Assembly (NCBI RefSeq): GCF_030812885.1
Contig: NZ_JAUSTO010000008.1
Coordinates: 1-64,000 of the forward strand
DNA: 64,000 nucleotides
From: Moryella indoligenes
Lineage (GTDB): Bacteria; Bacillota; Clostridia; Lachnospirales; Lachnospiraceae
Direction: 5' to 3'
A program made the translations under genes and the position numbers. This document shows positions 41,231-50,518 of this stretch, piece after piece (within the stretch, counting starts at the first letter, position 1; each line of letters starts with the position of its first letter). The notes below the pieces were generated by a model. The model was not told the origin of the DNA, did no database searches, and saw only the letters and a program-made list of their open reading frames with translations.

Positions 41231-42065
41231 AGATCTCTATATCCGTGCTCCCGTGGGACGGCACTCTCTCCTCCCTCGGGGGCAGATTCATGTAGTCCCC
41301 GTAAATACACTTCAGTATCTCGTCGTAATGCGCCGGAATGCTGAGCACCGTGTCCTCAAAGCGGATGTGTATGCGCTCCGAGACCCAGATATCCTTCAGG
41401 CGGATATCAATATAGCCCGGATCATAGTTGCTGTAGTACCACTCCGCGGTGCGGCGCTTATTGGCCGCCTTTGCGAGCCGGTTCTGCAGCCGGAACAGCT
41501 GACGCATGGGCAGCGCCCGCCCCACACTGCTCCCGCCAAATACCGGAAGCTTCTGCGGCAGCGTGTACTTCTTCATCTCCACTCTCCGGCGGTGTCCCAT
41601 TGCGAGCGCATAGAGCGCCTTCTGCTGAAGCAGAGTCGCGCGCGAGGCCGCCGCTCCGTCCGGAAGCCGATCCAGGATAAAAATATCCACCCAGAGGTGA
41701 TTCAGCTTCTCCTCGTAATAGGCGCTCTCCTCATCCGGCTGTCTCCGCCGGGAATATTCGTAGAGCACGCGGGGCGTGAAGTCATAGAAGCGGCGCCCGC
41801 CCGCAAAATCCTCCGGCAGGAGAAGGCGCATTCCCTCCGGGAGCTCACGGGCAGCCACCTTCCGAAACGCCTCCCAGCTGTTCCGCGTCATCACAATATC
41901 CGCGTCATCATCCCAGGGAATGAAGCCGCCGTGCCGTATGGCTCCGAGCAGCGTCCCCGCGTCGAGCGCATAGGAGATGCGATACTTCTCACATATCCTG
42001 TCGATCTCCTTCAGCACCTTCAAATTTGCTTCCTGTACTGCCTGCAATCCATATGCGTTATTCAT
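41223..42065 (-). CDS. LicD-family phosphotransferase
   Basis: This 280-residue LicD-type nucleotidyl/phosphotransferase attaches phosphocholine or a related phospho-group to a surface polysaccharide. The core motifs are YALDAGTLLGAIRHGGFIPWDDDADI (residues about 32-57), with the DDD metal-binding acidic cluster, and WVDIFILD. It overlaps the upstream membrane protein gene by 8 bp. Phosphocholine decoration would agree with a choline-binding-type secreted protein at 12415, but that link is inferred. Confidence 0.92.
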   Translation of the reverse strand: MNNAYGLQAVQEANLKVLKEIDRICEKYRISYALDAGTLLGAIRHGGFIPWDDDADIVMTRNSWEAFRKVAARELPEGMRLLLPEDFAGGRRFYDFTPRVLYEYSRRRQPDEESAYYEEKLNHLWVDIFILDRLPDGAAASRATLLQQKALYALAMGHRRRVEMKKYTLPQKLPVFGGSSVGRALPMRQLFRLQNRLAKAANKRRTAEWYYSNYDPGYIDIRLKDIWVSERIHIRFEDTVLSIPAHYDEILKCIYGDYMNLPPREERVPSHGSTDIEIYG

Positions 42066-43455
42066 AGTATATATTCAACCTGCGCTCCTTCAGTAGCGTC
42101 AGTGCCTTTCTGATCCGCTGCGGATCATGATACTGCAACACCTGCTTCAGCTCCTCGTCGCTCCTGTTCTCAAAATCCAGCGCGACCTCACGCATCCTGT
42201 AAAAATATTCCTGACGGTACGGCGCGACGCGGATCTCCCGGGCTGTCGTCAGAATATTTCCAAAAAAGACCAGCGCACAGCCGAGCAGCAAAAGACGCCT
42301 GCCCCGCCGCAGCGCACTGTTGCAGCGCGCCGCATCTCCCGGCCCGCCGCCTGCATCTCCCGCTTCCTCCTCCGCAGCCTGGAGAGACAGCGCAAAGCTT
42401 AAAAGCACGCCCACAATGCCGATCTGGTACTGCAGCGCATAGCGGGAGCTCATACCGTAGCTCTCGTTTAGGAAGATCCAGCGCGCCGCCGTCACCAGCA
42501 CATGGTTCAGAAAGCCCGCTGTCAGCAGCAGAAGGGGAAAGCTCGTGCGCCGGTAGAGCCTCCCGCGGAAATTCAGCCAGAAAGCCCGGACATAGCCTGC
42601 AAACACCAGCGCGCCGAGCAGCGTCATGGGCAGCCCCGCAAGCGCCATATCCTCCGCGGTCTCAAGCCCCAGCACCGGGGACGCAAAGGAGCGGAGGAAG
42701 AAGCGCGGCAGCAACAGCGGATACGTCTGCAGTACCAGCTGAATGGGCTCCGTGGTGGCCCCTGCGCGCTCCTCGACGGACAGCGCCCGGCTCATCAGAT
42801 ACAGAAGCAGCGGCAGCAGCGTGCAGAGCATGCGACAGAGCGCCGCGCGCCTGTCCGTCCGCATGAAGCACAGCATAAAGCCGTCTGCGAGCAGCAGCGT
42901 CACCGCATAGACGCCGCAGTAGGGCCCCGCAAAGCAGAGTATCGTGAGCCACGGAAGCACGAGCAGCCGCCGCGCGTCTCCTCTGCGCCCCTCTCCCGCC
43001 AGATAGCGGTCGTAGACCAGATAGTGGTACCAGAAGAGCGCAAAGGCCGCAAAGTGAACCCAGCCCGAGCCGTTTAAGAGCATCTCCCACTTGTTCAGGG
43101 AGAAGAGAAGCAGTACCAGCCCACCGGTGAGCGGCGCAGAGATACCGCGCTTCAGGCAGTAGGCTCCCAGCACGAAGGCGGAGAGCGCGAGCCCCAGTGC
43201 GCCGAGCATCATATCAAAGCTCGTGCTGTAGTGAAAGAGCAGCACATTCAGGATGCGCTCCGGATAGTTCGCCGGAATCCGGGTCAGAATATCGCCGTGC
43301 AGGTAGGGCGCGGGACTGAGCACATCTGCCAGATAGCTGTTCACAAGGCGTATGTAGTCTGTGTAGACGACATTCAGCGCTGCGGAGCGTATGTACGCCG
43401 TCAGAAAGAGGAAACCGAAGACCGGCAGGAGACGCGCCGCTGTTTTTCTACCCAT
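42058..43455 (-). CDS. Polytopic membrane protein of the surface-glycan cluster (third)
   Basis: This 465-residue membrane protein has roughly ten TM helices, an N-terminal signal-anchor and an acidic loop after TM1 (VVYTDYIRLVNSYLAD), a layout similar to GT-C type glycosyltransferases or glycan polymerases. The C-terminal 60 residues are cytosolic and charged. The start is the ATG at 43455 with GAGGAGGG; an in-frame TTG at 43479 overlaps the previous gene. Specific function not recognised. Confidence 0.78.
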   Translation of the reverse strand: MGRKTAARLLPVFGFLFLTAYIRSAALNVVYTDYIRLVNSYLADVLSPAPYLHGDILTRIPANYPERILNVLLFHYSTSFDMMLGALGLALSAFVLGAYCLKRGISAPLTGGLVLLLFSLNKWEMLLNGSGWVHFAAFALFWYHYLVYDRYLAGEGRRGDARRLLVLPWLTILCFAGPYCGVYAVTLLLADGFMLCFMRTDRRAALCRMLCTLLPLLLYLMSRALSVEERAGATTEPIQLVLQTYPLLLPRFFLRSFASPVLGLETAEDMALAGLPMTLLGALVFAGYVRAFWLNFRGRLYRRTSFPLLLLTAGFLNHVLVTAARWIFLNESYGMSSRYALQYQIGIVGVLLSFALSLQAAEEEAGDAGGGPGDAARCNSALRRGRRLLLLGCALVFFGNILTTAREIRVAPYRQEYFYRMREVALDFENRSDEELKQVLQYHDPQRIRKALTLLKERRLNIYYE

Positions 43456-43465
43456 TGCGCCCTCC

Positions 43466-45328
43466 TCAGTCCGTGACAAAGCTTACGATCATCGAAAGCC
43501 TGTCCTCTCCGCGCTGCTCCGCGGCATTCTCCACATAAAAATTCTGTGAAAACGAAAGTGTCACGAGCTGCCGCGGCGGTGCCGCAAGCCGAAGCTCCGA
43601 TACATTTGCCTCCAGCGGGTATTCCTGTACCTCTCCGCCGTCCTGCTGCACAAAAATGCGCTCGTCTCCCCGCAGATTTCCGGGGTACATGAGCTGCAGC
43701 ACGATCTCTCCGCTCCCGCCTGTGAGGAGCGTGAGCTTTGCGCGCTCGTCCATCCATCCGTCCCGATAGTATCCGTATTCCGCAGAGAGCTTCATGCTCC
43801 TGACGAGCTCCGTCGCATCAAGGAAACCATCATGTGCCGGATCCTCCATGTAGACCAGCATGGAGTCCGTGACCTGTCCGAAATCCAGCGCGGAGTCCAC
43901 ATGCCGCACAGTGGTTCCCGCCGCCCTGCGCGCCGGATCAAAGGTCTTAAAAAAGGTCTCCGCGGTAAATTCACTCATCTCATAGCTGTTTCCGATGATG
44001 ATGATCTCCTTTCCGAAGATCGCATCCCCGTACTTCCCGTAGCTCACATCCGCGAGGGAATTGTAGCGCGCCTGGTTGGGGAAGAGGTATATCTTCCCCG
44101 CATGATTCCGGTAGCAGAGCTGCACCGGAAGCATGAGCAGCAGAAAGGCACACAGCACCAGAAGCGGAAGATGATCCGAGATGCTGTAGCGCTGCTGCGC
44201 CTCTGGGTCTGCGTCCCGCTTGAGGCGCACGCGCCGCCGCACGCCGAAGAGCATGGCGGCAAGCAGCAGCAGAAAGGTATAGACCGCATAGACCCAGCGG
44301 AGCTCCACGCGTATGGTCACTGCAGCCGCAGCCGCACAGCCGAGCGCAAAGCCCAGAAAGAAGACCAGATCGCCGAGCAGCGCGCCCGCGGAGATACCAT
44401 AGCGCTTCATATGCCGCAGATCAAAGACTGCCATCGCGAGGAAGAGCAGCATGAGAAGATTTGCAAAGAGCACCAGCAGCTTCACAGGGAAGGGAGTCAG
44501 CTCCCATGGCAGTCCGTTCAGATGCTCCGGTCCGGCATTCACCCCCATGCAGTACAAGAGCTCCGAGAGCAGATTCATGAGCGCGCCGCGCTTTGTGAAG
44601 GTGTCCGTAACCTGCGTCCCCCCTGTTCCCGCCGGGGAGAGCGTCCCGATCATGAGCACGCGCAGCCCCATCACCGCGAGGAAGGTCACGAGCGGCGAGA
44701 GCCAGCGCTGCCAGCGCCTCTCCCGCTTTAAGAGGAAACAGCAGAAAAACATCGGCAGCAGCACCATGTAGCGCTCATGCGTGAAGCAGTTCAGAAAATA
44801 AAAGAGCAGCGCGAGATAAAAGCTGTGTCCCTGTCTCTCCTTCCGGTATCGGTACAAAAACCAGCACTGCGCGAGGGCAAAGCACAGTCCCATGGTCTCC
44901 ATCAGCCCAAGCAGCTGTCCGACCTGATAATAGGCAAAGGGAGAGCTGAGAAAGAGAAGTGCAGCCCAGATTCCCACGACGCGGCTTTTAGAGAGCTTCC
45001 GCGCAAAGCCGTACAGAAATACGCCGAGTGCCGCGTTCAGCAGCAGATTGATCGGGACAATCCAGCCGAGATGGTTTTTCACCAGCGCGAGCTCCGCCCA
45101 CGCCGCCATCCAGTACACAAAGCGGCAGCGCGTGGAGTTCAGCGGAAAGACATATTCCAGAAAGCTCTGCTCTCCCCAGCAGGACCACATGTAGAGATCG
45201 TCCATGTAGAGCCCTGAGATGCGAAAGCCGCGGTTCACAAAAAAAGTCCACGCAAAGAGCGCCGCAGCCAGCAAAAGATCCGTCTGCAGCTCTCTGATCC
45301 TAGTCTCTGATTCCCGGATGATACTCAT
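43466..45328 (-). CDS. Polytopic membrane protein of the surface-glycan cluster (second), GT-C-like
   Basis: This 620-residue protein has about ten N-terminal TM helices (residues about 17-400) and a soluble C-terminal beta-rich part (about 430-620). Just after TM1 it carries GLYMDDLYMW, matching the catalytic Asp-containing first loop of GT-C glycosyltransferases that use lipid-phosphate sugars. It overlaps the upstream large membrane gene by 29 bp. The polyprenyl-phosphate sugar made by the GT2 at 40154 could be its donor; this is inference. Confidence 0.78.
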   Translation of the reverse strand: MSIIRESETRIRELQTDLLLAAALFAWTFFVNRGFRISGLYMDDLYMWSCWGEQSFLEYVFPLNSTRCRFVYWMAAWAELALVKNHLGWIVPINLLLNAALGVFLYGFARKLSKSRVVGIWAALLFLSSPFAYYQVGQLLGLMETMGLCFALAQCWFLYRYRKERQGHSFYLALLFYFLNCFTHERYMVLLPMFFCCFLLKRERRWQRWLSPLVTFLAVMGLRVLMIGTLSPAGTGGTQVTDTFTKRGALMNLLSELLYCMGVNAGPEHLNGLPWELTPFPVKLLVLFANLLMLLFLAMAVFDLRHMKRYGISAGALLGDLVFFLGFALGCAAAAAVTIRVELRWVYAVYTFLLLLAAMLFGVRRRVRLKRDADPEAQQRYSISDHLPLLVLCAFLLLMLPVQLCYRNHAGKIYLFPNQARYNSLADVSYGKYGDAIFGKEIIIIGNSYEMSEFTAETFFKTFDPARRAAGTTVRHVDSALDFGQVTDSMLVYMEDPAHDGFLDATELVRSMKLSAEYGYYRDGWMDERAKLTLLTGGSGEIVLQLMYPGNLRGDERIFVQQDGGEVQEYPLEANVSELRLAAPPRQLVTLSFSQNFYVENAAEQRGEDRLSMIVSFVTD

Positions 45329-47681
45329 ACAGTGTGTGTCCCTCCTGACAGATCAGCGTCGTGATGCTCCCGTCCTCCTGCATATAGCGAAGCATCTCCT
45401 CCGCCCGGCTGTGCGCGGAGAGGAAGCTCTCCTCCGCGCAGAGCAGGCTGATATCCGCATACTCCAGATAGTCCCTGAACGCATTCAGCGTCTTCACGAG
45501 CCGCACATTGCCCCCGCTCCCCTCCAGATCCGTGTAGCTCTGCACGCTGCACGGCAGGAGATAGCACTCCGGCTCCCACTCCATCACCATCACGCGGAGC
45601 CGCGGGTTATTCTTAAGATAGCGGTAGATCGGCTCATTTCCCTCCCGTATCATGCAGTCCCGCACATCCGAGCGATGATCGTAGAAACCATAGTGATTGA
45701 GCTTCGGCTCTGTGAGCCCTCGCGCCCCCGCCCAGTTCGTGAGCCCCATAAAGAAGACCGCTGCGAGGAGCGCAGGCGACAGAGCGCGGCACAGCGTCCG
45801 CTCCTCTTCCCTCCACGCGCCGACCGCGGCACATACGGCGAGCACATAGCTCAGATTGTAGTAGTTCCCGTCCACCTGATAGAGCATGAGGAGGGAAATG
45901 CAGTCGAGAAGCAGCAGCACGCCCAGCAGGAAGCAGAGCGCCCGGAGCGCTGTCCTGGCCCGTTGCTCCCCCGGCCCCGCCGCCATAGAAAGCTCTGCAC
46001 TCCCCGCTGCCTCCGCAGCACCGATGGCTTCCGCCCTCCGCCTCTGCGGGCGCAGCAAAGCAGCAAGCAGCAGAAGGGGAAATAGCACCGTGCCCCACGC
46101 AATCAGGATATGTACGTCCTCCTCCGTGACCGGCGCGAGACAGAGCGCAAATATCCGCTCCAGAAGATGCCGGAGCGCCGCGTGTCCGCAGAGCCCTGAG
46201 GCCGCGTTCGGAAGGGTCTGTGTCAGCAGAGGATAATGTCCCCGCATGCCGAGCTGCTCCCAGAGCCCCGTAAAGACCGTAACCAGCGGATAGCCGCTCA
46301 GAAGAAAGCTGCGGTACGTCACCCCCAGCAGGGCAAGCGCCGAGAGGAGCAGCGGCAGCGCAAGCTCCGACCGCAGCCGCTTCCTCAGTGCGCGCACAGC
46401 GCCGCGCCGCGCCGCGGTCGCCCCGGCGCTCTCTGTCTCTTCCTCCTCTCCCGCAGCCACGGTCAGCGGAAGCTGAAAGCGCGCCGCAGGGGTGAAGAGC
46501 TGAAACAGGAGCGCCGCGATCACCAGACCGCCGGAGAAGACCAGTGCGGTCGGCTTCAGCGTGAGCGTGAGCATGAGCATACAGAGTCCCCAGAAGAAGG
46601 CACTCCAGCGCGGCAGCACCGCCGCCACTCCTCTCCGCTCCCCGCGTCCCGCCTCCGGCGAGACGCCCCGCAGAAAGAGATCCACAAACATAAACTGCGC
46701 CAGCAGCGTCAAAATATCCGTCTTCGCTGAGCTCGTGAGATTCATAACCCCCGGAATGCAGGCAGTGAACAACATAGCTGCCGTTCCCGCCTCTCTCCCG
46801 AAGCAGCGCCCTGCCGCGCTGCGGATCAACAGCAGTAGAAATACCCCGCACCAGAAGGAGAAGCCCAGCACGAATCCGTAGCTCGCCGTGCCGGAGAGCG
46901 GCAGCACGAGCAGCTCCATCCCCTTCGGATAGAAGTAGACCGCATTCACCGCGCCGAGGTTCTCATAGATCCCGCGGCCATTATCCAGCACATAGAAGGA
47001 GCGCAGGCCGTAGTGCAGAGAATCGTAATCGAGGGTGATATTCATGCGCCCCGCGTGAAGCAGGAGCAGGGTGAAGACAAGCAGCCAGACCGTCCTCTCC
47101 CTCCCCTGTGAAGCGCGCTCCGCCGGAAGCTCCACAGCCGTCAGCGGCAGCAGCCCCGCACGCCGGAAGAGAAAGAGACCGAGCACTGAAAGCAATGCGA
47201 CAGACAGGGCCATGCGGCGTATAAAGCCCGGTCCGCCAAAACCGAAGAGAGAAAAAAAGCAGACCAGACAGATCCAGAGCGCCGCGCCCGTGAGAAAATT
47301 CTGCGAAACGTGTGTGAGATCCAAGGACACCGGCGCACCTCTCCTCCGCCCCGGGATCAGCAGCAGCTCTCCGAGCAGCAGCAGAGCGAGCATCCAGAGG
47401 AGACTTACAAGCAGCGGAAGAAAAGCCCTGTGTACCCACAGAAATCCGCTGCCAATCAGGAGAAAGCCTCCATACTTCACACTCCCCTCCGGCAGCGCCC
47501 GGTCTGCAAACAGAAAGAGCGCCAGCAGCAAAAACAATTCCAGAAACAACGCGCCTGTCCGCCAGTCCGCAAACTGCTCCGGCAGAAAGCCGCTCCTCCA
47601 GAGAAGGAGGACAGACAGCACACTCCCGCACAGCGCGGCGGGAAACAGCACCACTCCCCCTCTACTTCGTGTATGCCTCAT
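45300..47681 (-). CDS. Polytopic membrane protein of the surface-glycan cluster (first), GT-C-like
   Basis: This 793-residue membrane protein has more than a dozen TM helices. After the central TM bundle it shows NITLDYDSLHYGLRSFYVL (near residue 225), again an acidic loop of the GT-C kind, and a soluble C-terminal tail of about 100 residues. The start is the ATG at 47681 with CAGGAG six bases away, overlapping the GT2 gene by 20 bp; the longer frame from 47717 is not needed. I cannot assign substrate or product. Confidence 0.78.
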   Translation of the reverse strand: MRHTRSRGGVVLFPAALCGSVLSVLLLWRSGFLPEQFADWRTGALFLELFLLLALFLFADRALPEGSVKYGGFLLIGSGFLWVHRAFLPLLVSLLWMLALLLLGELLLIPGRRRGAPVSLDLTHVSQNFLTGAALWICLVCFFSLFGFGGPGFIRRMALSVALLSVLGLFLFRRAGLLPLTAVELPAERASQGRERTVWLLVFTLLLLHAGRMNITLDYDSLHYGLRSFYVLDNGRGIYENLGAVNAVYFYPKGMELLVLPLSGTASYGFVLGFSFWCGVFLLLLIRSAAGRCFGREAGTAAMLFTACIPGVMNLTSSAKTDILTLLAQFMFVDLFLRGVSPEAGRGERRGVAAVLPRWSAFFWGLCMLMLTLTLKPTALVFSGGLVIAALLFQLFTPAARFQLPLTVAAGEEEETESAGATAARRGAVRALRKRLRSELALPLLLSALALLGVTYRSFLLSGYPLVTVFTGLWEQLGMRGHYPLLTQTLPNAASGLCGHAALRHLLERIFALCLAPVTEEDVHILIAWGTVLFPLLLLAALLRPQRRRAEAIGAAEAAGSAELSMAAGPGEQRARTALRALCFLLGVLLLLDCISLLMLYQVDGNYYNLSYVLAVCAAVGAWREEERTLCRALSPALLAAVFFMGLTNWAGARGLTEPKLNHYGFYDHRSDVRDCMIREGNEPIYRYLKNNPRLRVMVMEWEPECYLLPCSVQSYTDLEGSGGNVRLVKTLNAFRDYLEYADISLLCAEESFLSAHSRAEEMLRYMQEDGSITTLICQEGHTLYEYHPGIRD

Positions 47682-48495
47682 AGCTTCTCCTGTAGTAATG
47701 CAGTATCCCGTCTGCAACTGCTGCGGGCCAAAGCCTCCGGAACATCTCCGCCTCCTCCTGCTCCCTCACGTGATCGCCGATGCAGACAGCGGTTGCCGCG
47801 TCCGCGTGTACGCGGTACAAAAGGAGCGGGCGCTCCTCGCAGATCCAGCGCCCGCCGCGGGCGGCGAGCTCATAGAGGAACTCCCAGTCAAGTATGAACT
47901 TATGCCGCTCCGAGAAGGGTGCCGCGCCGCAGAGCGACTTTCTGTAGGCGCAGGAGGGGCATATCACCGGATTCCCGAGACGCAGCACCAGCCGCTTCAG
48001 CGCCGTCCTGTCTGCAAGCCCCTCAAGCCGCAGCGGCATGCGGAGCAGGAGCTTCACCAGCTCCGGCGCGCCCGCCCGCTGTATCTTTCCGTTCCTCAGA
48101 GTCGCGGACTGCGTCGTGAAGAGCGCGAGATCCTCCCAGCGCTCCGCCGCCGCCCGAAGGCGCTCCGTGTAGTGCCGCCCGTAGACATCGTCCTGATGCG
48201 CCAGCGTCACAAACATACCTGAGGCTCTGGAAAAAGCGAAGTTCCAGTCCGCTCCTATCCCCGGAACGCCGTCCCGCACGCAGAGCCGCGCGGCATATTT
48301 CTCTGCGAGCAACGCAATGTGATCACTCGGCGTCGAGGTACAGATGAGAAGCTCCGAGGACAGCGTCTGTCTCCGGAGTGATCTCAGGCAGTCCTCCAGA
48401 TAGGGGGAGTCCCCGTAGGCACAGACCGCAAAGCTGTGGCTGAAGCGCTCCGGCTGTCCTGCTCCCGCCTCCATACCATCTCCCTGCCGCATCAT
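47662..48495 (-). CDS. Family 2 glycosyltransferase
   Basis: This 277-residue GT-A-fold enzyme shows SFAVCAYGDSPYLEDCLRSLRRQTL (residues about 21-45), LICTSTPSDH and the acidic metal motif AHQDDVYGRHY near residue 100. It has no TM segments and would act at the cytosolic face. Its start overlaps the SIS gene stop by 4 bp (ATGA). Donor and acceptor are unknown. Confidence 0.88.
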   Translation of the reverse strand: MMRQGDGMEAGAGQPERFSHSFAVCAYGDSPYLEDCLRSLRRQTLSSELLICTSTPSDHIALLAEKYAARLCVRDGVPGIGADWNFAFSRASGMFVTLAHQDDVYGRHYTERLRAAAERWEDLALFTTQSATLRNGKIQRAGAPELVKLLLRMPLRLEGLADRTALKRLVLRLGNPVICPSCAYRKSLCGAAPFSERHKFILDWEFLYELAARGGRWICEERPLLLYRVHADAATAVCIGDHVREQEEAEMFRRLWPAAVADGILHYYRRSYEAYTK

Positions 48496-49127
48496 GAGAA
48501 GAAATGCTCCTCAAGCTGCAGGCAGAGCGCATGGTAGATCGGCAGATGCAGCTCCTGAATCTGATAGGTCTCCGTCTTCGGGACGATGAGCGCGACATCC
48601 GAGAGCGGAGCCAGCTTTCCTCCGGTCTTTCCGGTCAGCGCGATGATCTTCATTCCCTTTGCCCGCGCGACATCCGCCGCGTAGAGCAGATTTTCGGAGT
48701 TCCCCGAGGTCGTCACCGCGAGGAGCACATCGCCCTCCTCCCCGTAGCCATACACCTGCTGCGCCATGGCCAGCATCCAGTCCACATCATTTCCGTAGGC
48801 AGAGGTCAGCGCCTCATGTCCGCAGATGGCAATCGCGGGCAGCGCCCCCTGAAGTCCCGCGGCAAGACTGACACCGCGCTCCGCATGGAGATCCTGAAGA
48901 GAACGCGCAAAGTCCTCCGGAACCGCACGCCGCTTCACAAAGCTCTTCATCAGCTCACCCACAAAGTGCTCGCAGTCTGCGGCGCTGCCGCCGTTCCCTC
49001 CGGCGAGCACCTTGCCTCCGCCCTCGTAACAACGCTCCAGTACGCGGTATGCCTCTCTTATTTCCGCCTCGATCGTCTTCAGCTCCGGATAGCGCTCCGT
49101 GAGCTGCGCAATATAATCCTGTTCCAT
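48492..49127 (-). CDS. SIS-domain sugar-phosphate isomerase, GmhA-like
   Basis: This 211-residue protein resembles sedoheptulose-7-phosphate isomerase (GmhA): GNGGSAADCEHFVGEL (residues about 44-59), the TTSGNSENLLYAADVAR SIS loop and the C-terminal ELHLPIYHALCLQLEEHFF helix. It would supply heptose phosphate for a surface glycan. Other heptose genes (gmhB, hddA-type kinase) are not in the window. The start is the ATG at 49127 with AAAGGAAG. It is the first gene of the glycan cluster; I found no good promoter directly upstream (49128-49305). Confidence 0.9.
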   Translation of the reverse strand: MEQDYIAQLTERYPELKTIEAEIREAYRVLERCYEGGGKVLAGGNGGSAADCEHFVGELMKSFVKRRAVPEDFARSLQDLHAERGVSLAAGLQGALPAIAICGHEALTSAYGNDVDWMLAMAQQVYGYGEEGDVLLAVTTSGNSENLLYAADVARAKGMKIIALTGKTGGKLAPLSDVALIVPKTETYQIQELHLPIYHALCLQLEEHFFS

Positions 49128-49305
49128 CTCTCTTCCTTTCGCCTGAAGGCTCTTCCTTCTGCCATTGATACAGCGGCACATACTCCCGCCGCCGACTCTG
49201 TCTCCCTTGTCGGCGCTTCCCGGACAATCTCTTCAAAGAGATTTACCGTTACACTTGCCCGACATCCGTCTCAGTCTTGCCCCGAAAGCCCCCGTGTTTC
49301 CGGCC

Positions 49306-49548
49306 TCAGTGCTCCGCTTCCCGCAGCGCCGCCTGAAACGCCTCCCTGCTCATCTTAGCAGTTCCGCCGCAGCCGGGGCAGGCACAGTAGTAGCGCACCC
49401 GGACCGGAATCGGAATAATGAGCAGAATCAGCCAGCTCGTCTCCTTATACAGATGCCAGTCCCCCACATGGCCGCAGCGCGTACAGCGGTGATAGCCCTC
49501 AATCCCGCAGTCCTTCCGCGTGCTGTGCATACCGATAAAGAAAAACAT
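49306..49548 (-). CDS. Small zinc-ribbon protein with one membrane segment
   Basis: This 80-residue protein has two CxxC-type pairs (CTRCG near residue 22 and CPGCG near residue 58) flanking a hydrophobic stretch (SWLILLIIPIPV, about 38-49). This suggests a zinc ribbon split by a membrane-buried hairpin. It resembles small zinc-ribbon membrane proteins found across Clostridia, without known function. It has its own promoter, divergent from ahpC, and may run into the glycan cluster. Confidence 0.75.
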   Translation of the reverse strand: MFFFIGMHSTRKDCGIEGYHRCTRCGHVGDWHLYKETSWLILLIIPIPVRVRYYCACPGCGGTAKMSREAFQAALREAEH

Positions 49549-49580
49549 GGCGCTCCTCCGTCTCTCTGAGATACCACTCT

Positions 49581-49608
49581 ATTATAGCTTTTATTCTCTC
49601 TCTTTCAA
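49581..49608 (-). promoter_or_regulatory. Promoter of the zinc-ribbon gene
   Basis: A perfect TATAAT (49581-49586) and TTGAAA (49603-49608) are 16 bp apart on the minus strand. Confidence 0.6.
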
Positions 49609-49703
49609 ACAGCAGTTTCAGTTTTCCTCTCTAAGCGATATCCCGCACGTATCCGGAAGAAATTTGCTCTCACTCATTTTCTACCATTTTTATCGATTTT
49701 AAA

Positions 49704-49732
49704 TTGACATATCCCCAAATACTGTATATTAA
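49704..49732 (+). promoter_or_regulatory. Promoter of the peroxiredoxin gene
   Basis: A perfect TTGACA (49704-49709) is followed after 17 bp by TATTAA (49727-49732). No PerR-type box was recognised. The leader of about 125 nt starts with a hairpin. Confidence 0.65.
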
Positions 49733-49736
49733 AAAC

Positions 49737-49755
49737 AGCGGAAACAATTTCCGCT
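49737..49755 (+). promoter_or_regulatory. Leader hairpin of the peroxiredoxin mRNA
   Basis: A perfect 8-bp stem (AGCGGAAA / TTTCCGCT, loop CAA) starts at about the predicted transcript 5' end. It could stabilise the mRNA. Confidence 0.55.
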
Positions 49756-49864
49756 TTCAAAAAGCCCCTTTGTTAGTCATATAAAACCTTTACAGAAGGA
49801 AGATTACAGGGGGCGGTATCCGAATCCCGGTTTCAAAGAATTTTCAAAGAAAGGAAGTCTTTTT

Positions 49865-50428
49865 ATGTCTATGATAGGCAAGGAAGTCAGCGCGTTCAGC
49901 GTACAGGCATTCCACGACAACAGCTTCAAGACAGTGAGTAAAGAGGATATCCGGGGAAAATGGAGCGTCTTTTTCTTCTATCCCGCGGACTTCACCTTCG
50001 TCTGCCCGACAGAGCTCTCGGATCTCCAGGAGCATTACGAAGCTTTTCAAAAGGCCGGCTGTGAGATCTACGCCGTCTCCTGTGACACCCACTTCGTCCA
50101 CAAGGCATGGCACGACCACTCTGAGAGCATCTCAGGACTCAGCTACCCTATGCTGGCGGACCCGACCCACACACTCAGCCGGGACTTCGAGGTGCTGATC
50201 GAAGATGAGGGAGTCGCAGAGCGCGGCAGCTTCATCGTAGACCCGGATTGCAGAATCGTCTCCTATGAGGTGAACGCGGGTAATGTCGGCCGAAACGCCG
50301 AGGAGCTGCTCCCAAAGCTTCAGGCCTGCCAATTCGTGCGTGAGTACGGAAACGAGGTCTGCCCCGCCCGCTGGAAGCCGGGTGCAAAGACTCTGAAGCC
50401 CAGCCTCGAGCTGGTCGGCGCGCTGTAA
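49865..50428 (+). CDS. ahpC: Peroxiredoxin, AhpC type
   Basis: This 187-residue typical 2-Cys peroxiredoxin reduces hydrogen peroxide and alkyl hydroperoxides. The peroxidatic cysteine is in FTFVCPTE (Cys47) and the resolving cysteine in EVCPARW (Cys166). The length and C-terminal tail are those of AhpC. The reductase partner ahpF is not downstream, where it is usually found; the next gene is a remnant of a different family on the other strand. Confidence 0.96.
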   Translation: MSMIGKEVSAFSVQAFHDNSFKTVSKEDIRGKWSVFFFYPADFTFVCPTELSDLQEHYEAFQKAGCEIYAVSCDTHFVHKAWHDHSESISGLSYPMLADPTHTLSRDFEVLIEDEGVAERGSFIVDPDCRIVSYEVNAGNVGRNAEELLPKLQACQFVREYGNEVCPARWKPGAKTLKPSLELVGAL

Positions 50429-50481
50429 GCACAGCGATTGATCCATATCATAGCGGCTGTCACAGAGACAGAAGCATTCCG

Positions 50482-50501
50482 GGCGGGCTGTTCAGCCCGC
50501 C
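50482..50501 (+). terminator. Hairpin downstream of ahpC
   Basis: A perfect 9-bp GC-rich stem (GGCGGGCTG / CAGCCCGCC, loop TT) lies 54 bp after the ahpC stop. The T-run is missing, so it is a weak or processing-type terminator. It marks the approximate left edge of the accessory island. Confidence 0.55.
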
Positions 50502-50518
50502 TAGGAAGCACTTATCCA

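Noticed and set aside
45634..46851. A 405-codon minus-strand frame within the large membrane protein gene
   Set aside because: Same strand but different frame, Gly/Ala/Arg-rich and without motifs; the overlapping hydrophobic protein is the credible one.
49226..49243. Short hairpin AATCTCTT/AAGAGATT as terminator of the zinc-ribbon gene
   Set aside because: Only an 8-bp AT-rich stem without a T-run on the relevant strand.
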